Shown: positions 51,754-60,261, counted from the stretch's first letter. The stretch is 64,000 nucleotides of DNA from Bin87 sp965220105 (GCA_965220105.1 OZ244811.1:2914001-2978000), one strand, 5' to 3'. Program-made: numbers and translations. Notes: generated by a model not told the origin, from the sequence alone.

Positions 51754-53061
51754 TTACGTGGTGGCCGGGTTCACCGGGCAGCCGGCGCACATGGCGCCTT
51801 TGCTGCCGGGGATGCAGGCGTGGGCGGTTTCGCCGGCGGGTGGTGCAACGTCGATGGCGGCGGCCAGCAGCGGCGAGGTTGGTGGCGGCAGCGTCAATCC
51901 TGCGGCCTCGGCGGTGCGACGATCCTGAGCTTCGCCGAAGAGGTCGAAACGCAGCTGCTTGCCGGAGGGCGGGCGCTGCCCGGGGAACACGACGTAAGGC
52001 CAGGCCCGCTTGCGAACCACGCCCATGGTTTGGAGGTCCCGCCACGTGTCGATGCGGTGGCGGCGGCGAGTCTGGATGATCCGGTCGGCGGAGACCGGAC
52101 CGATGCCGGGAATCCGTAGCAGCTGGTCTTTGCTCACGGCGTTCAGGTCCATGGGGAAGGCGTCCAGGTTCTCCATGGCGATGACCGTCTTGGGGTCCTG
52201 CTCCAGCGACAGGAACCCGCCGTGGTCGAAGGCAAGGTCGATTTCATTGGTGGCGAATCCGTAGACGCGCCGCAGCCAGTCCATCTGGTAGAGGCGGTGC
52301 TCACGGGCCGCCGGCACGGGAGGGTGTTCCTCCATTGGCGTTTCCCAAGCCGGGCGGAAGGGCGGGTAGTAGACGCGCTTCAGGTTCCAGTCGGTGTACA
52401 TCTGGTCGACCCGGCGGTAGATCTGCCGGTCTGATTCTTCGGCGGCGCCTACCACGAACTGAGTGGCCTGCCCGACGGTGCCGCCCCGGGAGTTGCGGGT
52501 CAGCTCGTCAATCCAGGACATCGGGTCCAGGATGTCCTTCTGCAAGTCTTTCATTGGGCTGATGCGACGCAGGAGGTCGGCCTCGGGAGTTTCGATGTTG
52601 ACGGACAGGCGGCTGCCCAGTCGGTGCGCGGCCTCCACCAGGTGGCGTTCGGCGCCGGGCATCACCTTCATGTGGATGTAGCCTCGGAACCCGTGTTTCT
52701 TGCGGATGAGTTCCACAGTCTCGACCAGGTGTTGCGTGGTCTTGGAGCCGTTGCCGGCAATGCCCGAGCTCAGGAACAAACCGTCGACGGTGCCTCGGGA
52801 GTGCAGCTCCATGAAGGTGCTGGCCAGCTCCTCGCGTTTGAAAGCGTGACGCTGGCGCGAGACGTAGGTGCTGTTGGGGCAGTAGGCGCAGTCCATCATG
52901 CAAAAGTCGGTGAACATGACGCGCATCAGGTTGATCTTCTTGCCGTTGGGTAGGGACGACCGGTAAACGCCGGCCTGGGGATTCTTGCGGGGATCGGAGT
53001 AGGCGACCCGGTCGACGCCGGTGGTGACCTTGCCGCCGGTGAGGATATCGTCGGTGGCCAT
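51754..53061 (-). CDS. Putative DNA modification/repair radical SAM protein
   Basis: 435 residues. The radical SAM cluster motif CMMDCAYCPN (CxxxCxxC) lies in MRVMFTDFCMMDCAYCPNST. It is followed by LFLSSGIAGNGSKTTQHLVE, GYIHMKVMPGAERHLVEAAHRLG, ISPMKDLQKDI and a helix-hairpin-helix segment LLRIPGIGPVSADRIIQTRRRHRI. It ends with CIPGSKGAMCAGCPV, a further cysteine group. This matches a family named for suspected DNA repair or modification, usually paired with a DUF4130 uracil-DNA-glycosylase-like gene; that partner is not beside it here. The HhH supports DNA contact. ATG start; the frame is open upstream with repetitive content. Confidence 0.88.
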   Translation of the reverse strand: MATDDILTGGKVTTGVDRVAYSDPRKNPQAGVYRSSLPNGKKINLMRVMFTDFCMMDCAYCPNSTYVSRQRHAFKREELASTFMELHSRGTVDGLFLSSGIAGNGSKTTQHLVETVELIRKKHGFRGYIHMKVMPGAERHLVEAAHRLGSRLSVNIETPEADLLRRISPMKDLQKDILDPMSWIDELTRNSRGGTVGQATQFVVGAAEESDRQIYRRVDQMYTDWNLKRVYYPPFRPAWETPMEEHPPVPAAREHRLYQMDWLRRVYGFATNEIDLAFDHGGFLSLEQDPKTVIAMENLDAFPMDLNAVSKDQLLRIPGIGPVSADRIIQTRRRHRIDTWRDLQTMGVVRKRAWPYVVFPGQRPPSGKQLRFDLFGEAQDRRTAEAAGLTLPPPTSPLLAAAIDVAPPAGETAHACIPGSKGAMCAGCPVNPATT

Positions 53062-53240
53062 GCCGCCCAGGATGTGGAGTTTTTCGTAACGGTCGGGTGT
53101 TCGTTTGATCAGTATGTTGTTGGCTCCCGGTGGGACGCACGCGGCGATCGCGCCGTCGGTGTAACGAACGTATGTTCTTATACCGCAGCCGGGAAGTCAA
53201 CGGGATGCTGTCAGGAAAATTTATCGCCGGGCTAGGAGTT

Positions 53241-54587
53241 CTACCGGTCGATGAGACGGGCGCGGGCGTCGGGGGTCATTTCGTAACGGCGCGGTCTTTC
53301 GCCGCTGATGACCACGCCCTGCCCTTCCATGGGGGGCCAAACGTGCTCGGCGAACCACGCCCCGAATCGCTGGGCCGAGTAGGCCGCCGAGGCGTGCTGC
53401 GGCCGATTTTCTTTGATGATGGCCTGGGCGTCGCCGGACTTGAAAATGTCGTCCCCGACATGTTGGGCGATCAGCGCCGCCAGCTCGCCGTATTCTGTGC
53501 CGTCTGCGCGAGCCTCCGCGGGAGTTGGCGGTGGTGGGTCGACGGTTGCGACCGGGGCAGGAGGTGGAGCCGGAGCAGATTGCCGGCGATTGCCCACGCC
53601 CCGCTTGACCGCTTCCGTGATCTCGTAAATCCGCGGCGAGGAACTGCTTTTGAGCACGACGCCCCGTTTCTCCATTTCGGGCCAGATTTCCCGGGTGAGA
53701 ACCTGGCCGAAGTGCGCCGTCGGCACCCTGGCATCCCGATGGTCGGGCCAGCGCTGGGCGACGACCCGCTGAGCGTCAGTGGCCCGGAACTCCCCCGCCG
53801 GCAGTTCACGGATTAGCTGGTCGGCGATCTCGGCGGGTCCGACCGCGGCGGGTCCGGCCCCTGGTGCGTCGGCAGCGGCAGGTGCGGAGGCTGGCGCCGT
53901 GATTTCACGCGTTGTCACCGGGGCCGGCGGGTCGGGCGCTCTGCGGGCGGGAGCCGGGCCGGGTGAGGTGCGGAGGGCCGTCGGCGGAACGGGGGCCACC
54001 GCCGGTCGGCGCGTCGCTGCCGGCGGTGGGGCCTGGGCTGCAGTGGCACGGATTGGGGCGGGAGCGGGTCGGTCGGTTGGCGGCAACGCCCATCGGTATC
54101 GGTCGGGGATGAACAGCTCGAACTCCGACGATATTCCTCCCCCGTCGGGCACGGTTATCCAGAGCAGGGGGACCTGGCCCCAGGCGTATTCCTGCGCCAT
54201 TTCCCGCACCTTGATGAACAGGGCGCCAAAGTCGCTGTCGTTGCTGATGACGGCGACGAAGGACGTCTGCCCGGAAGCCAGGTCGCCCACGGCGTCGGCG
54301 GTGATGGCCAAGTCGGCGGAGTTCTTCGACCAGTCCTTGCTGAAGTGCTGCACCCCCCGCACGCGGACTTTGAAATCGGGATAGGTGGTCTCGGCCCACA
54401 TGCGCCACAATTCGGCCTTGTCGGCGTGAACGTACAGAGAGAGGGCGCCGACGGGGGGATAATCCGGGGACCAGCCGTCCACCGCCTGGGCGATGACGTC
54501 CTGGGCCAACTCCGGCTCCCGCAGGTTTTCGGTATCTACGTAGACCGCGGAACCGGGGGGAAGGCGATTGTTGGAGGAGAGGAGCAT
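53241..54587 (-). CDS. NYN-domain (LabA/DUF88) protein with two winged-helix-like repeats
   Basis: 448 residues. The N-terminal NYN (PIN-like) domain contains YVDTEN, KNSADLAITADAVGDL and VISNDSDFGALFIKV, the metal-binding aspartates of these ribonuclease-like folds. A long Pro/Ala-rich linker (about 180-260) follows. Two related C-terminal units (residues about 265-335 and 375-445) share FRATDAQRVVAQRWPDH and FKSGDAQAIIKENRPQH, with AHFGQVLTREIWPEMEKRGV and QRFGAWFAEHVWPPMEGQGV, an OST-HTH/LOTUS-like winged-helix pattern. NYN plus LOTUS is known in RNA-binding regulators. The paralogue next door is shorter. Confidence 0.85.
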   Translation of the reverse strand: MLLSSNNRLPPGSAVYVDTENLREPELAQDVIAQAVDGWSPDYPPVGALSLYVHADKAELWRMWAETTYPDFKVRVRGVQHFSKDWSKNSADLAITADAVGDLASGQTSFVAVISNDSDFGALFIKVREMAQEYAWGQVPLLWITVPDGGGISSEFELFIPDRYRWALPPTDRPAPAPIRATAAQAPPPAATRRPAVAPVPPTALRTSPGPAPARRAPDPPAPVTTREITAPASAPAAADAPGAGPAAVGPAEIADQLIRELPAGEFRATDAQRVVAQRWPDHRDARVPTAHFGQVLTREIWPEMEKRGVVLKSSSSPRIYEITEAVKRGVGNRRQSAPAPPPAPVATVDPPPPTPAEARADGTEYGELAALIAQHVGDDIFKSGDAQAIIKENRPQHASAAYSAQRFGAWFAEHVWPPMEGQGVVISGERPRRYEMTPDARARLIDR

Positions 54588-54599
54588 TGCAATGTAGTT

Positions 54600-55580
54600 C
54601 TACTTGCGTACGTACCTGGCAGTGTTGCTGGTCTTATTAGTGGCAACATCTAAATTGCGCAGGGTAGAGACATTATCTAGTAGGATTTTCCCGAAGGAAG
54701 CTGTGTTGATAACAGACAGTTGATGCGTAGGGTATAGCATCTTTAAAATGCCATGCAATTCGGAAGCACGGTAATGTTGATTCTCGGTCATTTCGCTGAC
54801 CATTCTCTCTAGGACCCTGACCATGTCATCAACATTGCCAATTTCCACCGAGTTGAACTGCTGATCAGTATCCGCTTCGCTGCTCAAAACTTCGTGGACG
54901 ACCGTGGTAAGCGCGCTGGCTACCTCCCGGTTTAATGAGGAGGCATGGTCTTGATCTGATTTGTCTGACAAATCCCAGACAAATTGGGGCGAGAGGAATC
55001 GCTTGATCTCAGGCGACAGGTTGTTTCCATTGGGAGCTACAATCCAGAGCAGAGGGATTTTGCTTACAGGATGGCCTAGTTCGCATAGTACCTCGTGCAG
55101 TTTGTCGAACAGCGAATAGAAATCGCTATCGTTGCTGATGAGAGCCGAAAAGTCAGCCCTTTTGGATAACAATAGGTCATCAAAAACGTCGAGGACAATG
55201 GCCATATCGGCGGAATTTTTAGAGCCGTTACGGGAGAAACGCTGCACGCCGCGCACTCTGACCAGACCTCGCTCTGAGGCTGCCTTCGCCGGTAGCCGCC
55301 ATGGGCTGGACTCACTGGCTGGCATATGTGTCGTTTGCGCAGTTAGCAAATCATTTGCCCATATCCGCCACTGGCTGGTTTTATCCGCGGTTACATATAA
55401 TGTAAGTAATCCGATAGGAGGATAGCCATCCGGCCACTCAGTGACAATGCGGCTGATCAAGCCTTGAGCGAAATCAATATCATCGCCGCCAGCAGGAGGG
55501 GTAAGATTTTCAGTATCCACGTATATGGCAGATACTCCAGTGTTGGGCAGTTCCTGTATGTCAGCCGGGTATTCAAGCAT
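54600..55580 (-). CDS. NYN-domain (LabA/DUF88) protein, paralogue of the downstream gene
   Basis: 326 residues. NYN signatures YVDTEN, KNSADMAIVLDVFDDL and LISNDSDFYSLFDKL align with those of the next gene; the middle segment has an insert (AQTTHMPASESSPWRLPAKA). Only one C-terminal winged-helix-like unit is present (YRASELHGILKMLYPTHQLS, SFGKILLDNV). Base composition is more AT-rich than the neighbour's, so the pair may have come in separately or diverged fast. The frame is open 79 codons further upstream but codes for an arginine run; I used the ATG starting MLEYPADI. It ends 12 bases before its paralogue's start. Confidence 0.8.
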   Translation of the reverse strand: MLEYPADIQELPNTGVSAIYVDTENLTPPAGGDDIDFAQGLISRIVTEWPDGYPPIGLLTLYVTADKTSQWRIWANDLLTAQTTHMPASESSPWRLPAKAASERGLVRVRGVQRFSRNGSKNSADMAIVLDVFDDLLLSKRADFSALISNDSDFYSLFDKLHEVLCELGHPVSKIPLLWIVAPNGNNLSPEIKRFLSPQFVWDLSDKSDQDHASSLNREVASALTTVVHEVLSSEADTDQQFNSVEIGNVDDMVRVLERMVSEMTENQHYRASELHGILKMLYPTHQLSVINTASFGKILLDNVSTLRNLDVATNKTSNTARYVRK

Positions 55581-55813
55581 TGAACTCTCGCATCTTTCAT
55601 GAAATTTGTGTGCTCGATGATTACTGACGGGCCAAATCTTGCGATGCTCCAGCGTTGACCAAAGCAAAACCGACCGTCCCTGTCGCCGCGACCGGGAAGA
55701 TTTATGCCGGCGACGGCTAAATCTATGCCGAAAGTTCCGGCGTCGTCGTTGCTGCCTCCAGTGATGCCAGCGGAATAAATTCCGGTGTTTGGACATATCC
55801 GATACGCTCTCCG

Positions 55814-56227
55814 TCACAATCTCAGCAAACCCGGCACCAGCCGCTGCCGCTCCGGGTCGGCGGCCAACGCGAATGTCGCCAACGTCATAGACCCGATAAT
55901 CGTTTCGTGCCGGTCATCGCCAAAGACGACGTGGGCAAGTCGAGATTTACCCTGTAACTCCAGTTTCACCAGACCGATACCCAGTTGCCTTGTAAAACCA
56001 TCTTCCCGACGGAACTGCTGGTAATGCTCCCGCTTAATACCCAATTCTTCGAGGATCTGGGTAGGGACGATAGAGTACAGTTTTCGAGTGTCAACCACGC
56101 CCGTTAATGTGCGCGAGCGGATGCCATCAATACTGTGGATGACGAACTCCACGCTGAAAGTTCCCGCTGCAGCGTCGCCGCTGATGGTGTGGCCGGCAAG
56201 AACGCTTTTACCCTCGCGGCTAGTCAT
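55814..56227 (-). CDS. Retropepsin-like aspartyl protease fold protein, active-site variant
   Basis: 137 residues with the layout of the retroviral-type aspartyl proteases seen in bacteria: FSVEFVIHSIDG, then LTGVVDTRKLYSIVPTQILEELGI, where the active site should read DTGAS but reads DTRKL. The flap region LGIGLVKLELQGKSRLAHVVFGDD and the hydrophobic IIGSMTLATFALAAD follow. The paralogue two genes away keeps DTGAS. Start overlaps the SWIM gene stop by four bases (ATGA). With glycine lost it is probably inactive or has another function. Confidence 0.75.
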   Translation of the reverse strand: MTSREGKSVLAGHTISGDAAAGTFSVEFVIHSIDGIRSRTLTGVVDTRKLYSIVPTQILEELGIKREHYQQFRREDGFTRQLGIGLVKLELQGKSRLAHVVFGDDRHETIIGSMTLATFALAADPERQRLVPGLLRL

Positions 56228-56655
56228 ATCTGTTCCTCGCCGCAGAACGCATCTACTACGTCTACCAGCGCAGGGGCGGCCTCAATAAGGCGGTGAACCA
56301 GCGTCCGCAGCGCGTCGGCGTCCAGCCCGGCGAGCAGGTCGGCGATGGGGGCGCGGATGACGATGGGGACTAAGCTGCTATCGTCGATGACGGTTATCAG
56401 GGTGGCCACGATGTGCTTGCAGTAGCCATCCCATTCGTATGGGCACGTGCATGTGGCGGTGTAGTCGCCGGTGAACGTAACGCAAATCCGGTAGGGGTCC
56501 CATTCGCTGCCCTGTACCTTGGCAAACAACTGGTTGCCGCGCTGCACCGCCTCCTCAACCATCCCACAATCATAATACTCGACGCCGCGCTCGTAGGATT
56601 TTTCCGTCACTTTGGCCCGGATGTCGGCATCGGTGAATTGCAGTGCTGCGGTCAA
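56224..56655 (-). CDS. SWIM zinc-finger protein
   Basis: 143 residues. The SWIM motif CxCx(n)CxH is clear in CTCPYEWDGYCKHIVATL (C-T-C, C-K-H), preceded by YERGVEYYDCGMVEEAVQRG and VQGSEWDPYRICV. SWIM domains bind DNA or proteins. No ATG is available; the TTG start is chosen since AGAGGTGATGCT lies immediately before it and the frame begins TAALQFTDADIRAKVTEKSY, typical of this group. Middle gene of a three-gene overlapping operon between two retropepsin-like genes. Confidence 0.8.
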   Translation of the reverse strand: MTAALQFTDADIRAKVTEKSYERGVEYYDCGMVEEAVQRGNQLFAKVQGSEWDPYRICVTFTGDYTATCTCPYEWDGYCKHIVATLITVIDDSSLVPIVIRAPIADLLAGLDADALRTLVHRLIEAAPALVDVVDAFCGEEQI

Positions 56656-56665
56656 AGCATCACCT

Positions 56666-57103
56666 CTACAGCGTAAGCTCGGCGGGGATGAGGCGGTGGT
56701 TTTTGGCATCAGCAGCCAACCCAAATACCTCTAACGCCATCGCGCCCAAGAGTGTTTTACGGGAGTCGGTGCCAAACACGACATAGACGTATCTGGTGTC
56801 ACCATCCAAATCCATTTCAGCCAAGCCGATAGAAAGTTCCTGAACGGAGCCGTCGGCTAGGCTAAACAGGGCCTGCTCGTCACGCGCTATGCCCATCCCA
56901 TCCAGGATATGCCTCGGGACAATGGTGAATGAGGCTCCGGTGTCGACTGTACCGTTTAAGGCGCGGGAATGTGTTCTGTCCTGGTTGCGGATAGTAAAGT
57001 CGGCGCTGAAGGTTCCCACTTCACCCCCTATGGTTGTGCCGGGCAGTATGGGCGGCCATGTGTATTCAGGGACACGTGGCGGGCGCGGGCGTTTGGCCGT
57101 CAT
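56666..57103 (-). CDS. Retropepsin-like aspartyl protease
   Basis: 145 residues. The catalytic motif LNGTVDTGASFTIVPRHIL is intact (DTGAS), followed by the flap-like SIGLAEMDLDGDTRYVYVVFGT and the second strand LLGAMALEVFGLAADAKNHRLIP. Such bacterial single-domain proteins act as dimers, as in HIV protease. First gene of the operon protease-SWIM-variant protease; its start overlaps the DUF1501 stop by four bases (ATGA), though that neighbour is upstream on the same strand. The substrate is unknown. Confidence 0.85.
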   Translation of the reverse strand: MTAKRPRPPRVPEYTWPPILPGTTIGGEVGTFSADFTIRNQDRTHSRALNGTVDTGASFTIVPRHILDGMGIARDEQALFSLADGSVQELSIGLAEMDLDGDTRYVYVVFGTDSRKTLLGAMALEVFGLAADAKNHRLIPAELTL

Positions 57104-58230
57104 CGTGTAAGCGCCAGCTGCTCAAAATTGCCGCCCACCACTGGGTTGGCGTCCAGGCCGAGCCACTGCTCCACCAGCGTGCCGTAGACGCCCCGGAAGT
57201 CGGTGTTGAAGGCCAGGTCGCCTTCCAGCAGGTCGGATTCAGCCAGCGATGGGTAATCTCCGTACATCCCTCCGCGCACCGGGTCGCCGATGGCGAAGGC
57301 CACGCCCCCGCTGCCGTGGTCGGTGCCGCTGCCGTTGTCCTTGACCCGCCGTCCGAACTCGGTAAATGCGAAGATCACCACGTTATCGGCGACGTCGTGC
57401 TCCCGCAGGTCGGAATAGAAATCGCTGACGGCGCGACTGAAGTCGGCCAGCAGTTTGGGATGCACGTTGGCCTCGCTGGCGTGGGTGTCGTAGCCGCCTT
57501 GCTGGGTATAGAAAACCCGGGTGCCCAGGTTGGCCGTCAGGACCTTGGCGATGCCCTGCAGGTTCTGCGCGATGGAGGTGTCGGCGTACTCCACGCTGGA
57601 GGCGTACATGTCGGGAGCGGCCTTCAGGATGTCGGCGCCCTTAAGCGCGTCCAGGCCGGTCTGCCCCAGGTAGTCCATGGTGGCGCCGAGGCCCACCGTG
57701 GGGGAGTACATCTGGGCGAAGATGTTGAGGGCCTTGGAGCGCTCGGGCTCGCCCGGTATGCCGGTGAGGACGCCGTAGGTTTCCAGCACGGCAACCGATG
57801 CCACGGGCACCCCGGTCAGCGCCATGGCCCGGGGCAGGCCGCGACCGAAGTTGACGCCGGTCAGCACGTTTTCGGCGTTGGGGTCGAGGTCACGGATGAC
57901 CCGTCCCAGCCAGCCCTCGGTGCCGATCTTTTCCGGTTCGCAGGTGTGCCAGATGTCCATGCTGCGGAAGTGGCTGCGGTTGGGCGTGGGGTAGCCGATG
58001 CCGTTGATGATGGCCACCTTGCCGGCGTCGTAGAGATTTTTCACATCGGCCAGCGCCGGGTTGAGGCCCAGCCGGCCGTCGATGGGCAGCACGTCGCCGG
58101 CGGGGATGCCCACGCTGGGACGGTTATCGTGATAGCGCCCGTCGGCGTAGGGAATGACGGTGTTCAGATAGTCGTTGCCGCCGGTGAGCTGGACTATAAC
58201 AAGGATGGGGTCCTGGCGGGTGCTGGTCAT
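57100..58230 (-). CDS. DUF1501 domain protein
   Basis: 376 residues of the DUF1501 family: LVIVQLTGGNDYLNTVIPY, the substrate-site region RSHFRSMDIWHTCEP, AVTGV-like MALTGVPVASVAVLETYG, VFYTQQGGYDTHASEANVHPKLL and VVIFAFTEFGRRVKDNGSGTDHGSGGVAFAIGD. It has the alkaline-phosphatase/sulfatase-like fold and is often paired with a DUF1800 gene; none is here. There is no signal peptide at the chosen start (the family is usually exported by Tat). Its end overlaps the retropepsin gene start, indicating translational coupling, an unusual partnership. Confidence 0.85.
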   Translation of the reverse strand: MTSTRQDPILVIVQLTGGNDYLNTVIPYADGRYHDNRPSVGIPAGDVLPIDGRLGLNPALADVKNLYDAGKVAIINGIGYPTPNRSHFRSMDIWHTCEPEKIGTEGWLGRVIRDLDPNAENVLTGVNFGRGLPRAMALTGVPVASVAVLETYGVLTGIPGEPERSKALNIFAQMYSPTVGLGATMDYLGQTGLDALKGADILKAAPDMYASSVEYADTSIAQNLQGIAKVLTANLGTRVFYTQQGGYDTHASEANVHPKLLADFSRAVSDFYSDLREHDVADNVVIFAFTEFGRRVKDNGSGTDHGSGGVAFAIGDPVRGGMYGDYPSLAESDLLEGDLAFNTDFRGVYGTLVEQWLGLDANPVVGGNFEQLALTR

Positions 58231-58353
58231 GGCGGGGCGTCTCCGTGCCGGTTCAAACCGGTATGGTTATGAGTTGGGCACAGTTTAGCACAGCGGTACG
58301 GACTGATTCCCGGTGCGGTTGACATCCCCCTGGTTTCCGGGCATGTTTAGCCC

Positions 58354-59577
58354 ATGCGCGCGCTGCTGGCTGGCACTTCCGGGGTGGACAAGGGCGTTGT
58401 CATTGCCAACCTGATTGACCGGCTCACCGCCCACGGCGATGTTCCCGACGCCCCCGCCGCCAGCCTGCGGGACGTGCTCGTCGCCAACGTGGAAGATGCC
58501 ATCGCCGAGCAGGGCGACGACCTGGCCAGCGCGCTGGCATCCTTCAGGCCCACCTACCAGCTGGCGTCCTGGCGTCGGGCCGGACTCGGAATCGCAGAAC
58601 AGCTGGAATCGGTGGACCCACGGCACAGCCTCATCGCCGCCCACCTCACCTACTACACCAGCGGTCGCCAGTTCTCTCTGATCGACCTTCCCACGATCCG
58701 GCGCTGGCGTCCCGACTGCATCATCACGCTGGTAGATGACATGCTGGATATCCACGCCGCCCTGCAGCGCCGGGATGCCCAGCAGCACACCAACTTCCGG
58801 TTGCGGTTGCGGGAGATTCTGGCCTGGCGGACCGCCGAGATCGCGATGGCCGACCTGCTGGCCCGCAACCTGTACGAGCAGCGACACATTCCGCACTACG
58901 TGGTGGGCGTGAAACACCCGGCCGAAATGTTGTACCGGCTTATCTTCCGGCGGCGGGAGTACCCGCTGGTCTATTCCAGCTTTCCCATCACCGCCGTTCG
59001 CGACGACGACGAGCTGCGCGCCAGCATCGACGGCATCAGGCAGGAGTTGCACCGCCGCTTCATCGTGTTCGACCCGCTGACGCTGGACGAGGGTACGCCC
59101 GCGGTGTTCGCCAGGGTTCAGGCGGCCTGCTCGGATGCGATTCGGGAGATAACGGTGTGCGCCGACGAGGCCCGCTGGCCACTGGAAATCGACGGTACCC
59201 TCAGCCAGGGGCGGCCTCCCACCTATCCGATGACGCTGGATCCGCAGGAGGCGCTGGAGGTGTGGGACGACCTGGAAAACCAGATCAGGCACCGGGACCT
59301 GACCATGGTGGAACAGGCCCAGTGCGTCGCGGCCTACCGCATCACCATGGGCGGCAGGTTGTCCACCGGCATGTATTCGGAGCTGATGTACGCTTCGCAT
59401 ACCGCCGAACCAGCCCGGCCGGTGCTGATGTACGCCGACCCGTCCGACGATGGCCTGGAGCATCCCTTCCTGAGAAACTTCAACCACCGCACCTACCACT
59501 CGCTGGACGAATGGTACGAGGCCATCAGCCGCATCGGGCCGGCAGCGTTACCGGACGCGCAACGTCCGCTGTTTTGA
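58354..59577 (+). CDS. P-loop-like protein of unknown function
   Basis: 407 residues. It opens RALLAGTSGVDKGVVIANLI, a P-loop-like turn in which the consensus GxxxxGK[ST] reads GTSGVDKGV. There follow HLTYYTSGRQFSLIDLPTIR, a hydrophobic strand with two Asp (IITLVDDMLDI) that may be the Walker B, and a C-terminal half with HYVVGVKHPAEMLYRLIFRR, LVYSSFPITAVRDDDELR and ADPSDDGLEHPFLR. It resembles small NTP-binding kinases in outline, but I do not recognise a family. It stands alone between the divergent DUF1501 gene and repeats. Confidence 0.65.
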   Translation: MRALLAGTSGVDKGVVIANLIDRLTAHGDVPDAPAASLRDVLVANVEDAIAEQGDDLASALASFRPTYQLASWRRAGLGIAEQLESVDPRHSLIAAHLTYYTSGRQFSLIDLPTIRRWRPDCIITLVDDMLDIHAALQRRDAQQHTNFRLRLREILAWRTAEIAMADLLARNLYEQRHIPHYVVGVKHPAEMLYRLIFRRREYPLVYSSFPITAVRDDDELRASIDGIRQELHRRFIVFDPLTLDEGTPAVFARVQAACSDAIREITVCADEARWPLEIDGTLSQGRPPTYPMTLDPQEALEVWDDLENQIRHRDLTMVEQAQCVAAYRITMGGRLSTGMYSELMYASHTAEPARPVLMYADPSDDGLEHPFLRNFNHRTYHSLDEWYEAISRIGPAALPDAQRPLF

Positions 59578-59598
59578 GGGCCGGCGGTGGGTTGTTAC

Positions 59599-59783
59599 GA
59601 CGGCGGGATTGCCGCGTTGCTGCGCTCCTTGCGATGACAGATGTTGGCGCGTTGGGTGCTCGTGCGTACGCACTTTGTCATTGCGAGCGTAGCGTGGCAA
59701 TCTCGTCGTAGTAGCAACGGCGGTTCGCCGACGTGTGTTCAACCTCAGTGAGATTGCCACGTCGCTGCGCTCCTCGCGATGAC
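59599..59783. repeat. Half and full family A repeats
   Basis: A half copy (59599-59640) and a full copy (59677-59783). The full copy's centre (CGTCGTAGTAGCAACGGCGG ... CCGACGTGTGTTCAACCTCA) matches the copy at 1536-1642 almost base for base. Confidence 0.85.
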
Positions 59784-59874
59784 AGATGTTGGCGCATTGG
59801 GTGTTGTTGACTGCGGTGGCCCGTTTGCGTAGAATTGAGCTATCACCAACTTCCCACCCGGAGGTTCAAAAGTT

Positions 59875-60231
59875 ATGCCCATTACTCAGAACGGCGTCGA
59901 GCTTAGCGTCGAGATTTCGCAGAAAGCCGCCGAAAAAATCAAGTATTTCGCCGACAAAGACGGCATCACCGGCAACGTCGGCCTGCGGGTCGCGGTCAAG
60001 GGCGGCGGCTGTTCCGGCCTCACCTACGACCTGACCATCACCGACCAGGAGCGCGACTCGGATAAAATCGTCGAGCAGTTTGGCGTCAAGGTGATGGTGG
60101 ATAAGAAGTCCTACATCTACCTGGTCGGCACCCAGCTGGACTTCTCCGACGGCCTCAACGGCAAGGGCTTCGTCTTCGAGAACCCCAACGCCAAGAAGGC
60201 CTGCGGCTGCGGCACCTCCTTCGCCGTTTAG
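59875..60231 (+). CDS. IscA/ErpA-type iron-sulfur cluster carrier
   Basis: 118-residue A-type carrier. The three cluster cysteines are in VKGGGCSGLTYDLTI and KKACGCGTSF. The fold signature VEISQKAAEKIKYFADKDG and SYIYLVGTQLDFSDGLNGKGFVFENPN are present. It assembles and transfers Fe-S clusters to apoproteins; clients in this window include IspH and several radical SAM proteins. CGGAGGTTC lies just before the ATG. Transcribed ahead of the YgfZ-like gene, which is itself linked to Fe-S protein assembly, so they may be a functional unit. Confidence 0.95.
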   Translation: MPITQNGVELSVEISQKAAEKIKYFADKDGITGNVGLRVAVKGGGCSGLTYDLTITDQERDSDKIVEQFGVKVMVDKKSYIYLVGTQLDFSDGLNGKGFVFENPNAKKACGCGTSFAV

Positions 60232-60261
60232 TCAAGTCAAACCGAAGGGGGTATGAGACCC

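Noticed and set aside
55581..55817. Arginine-rich N-terminal extension of the second NYN protein
   Set aside because: The sequence reads RRRRNFRHRFSRRRHK and similar, with no homologous stretch in the paralogue; a downstream ATG gives the conserved N-terminus.
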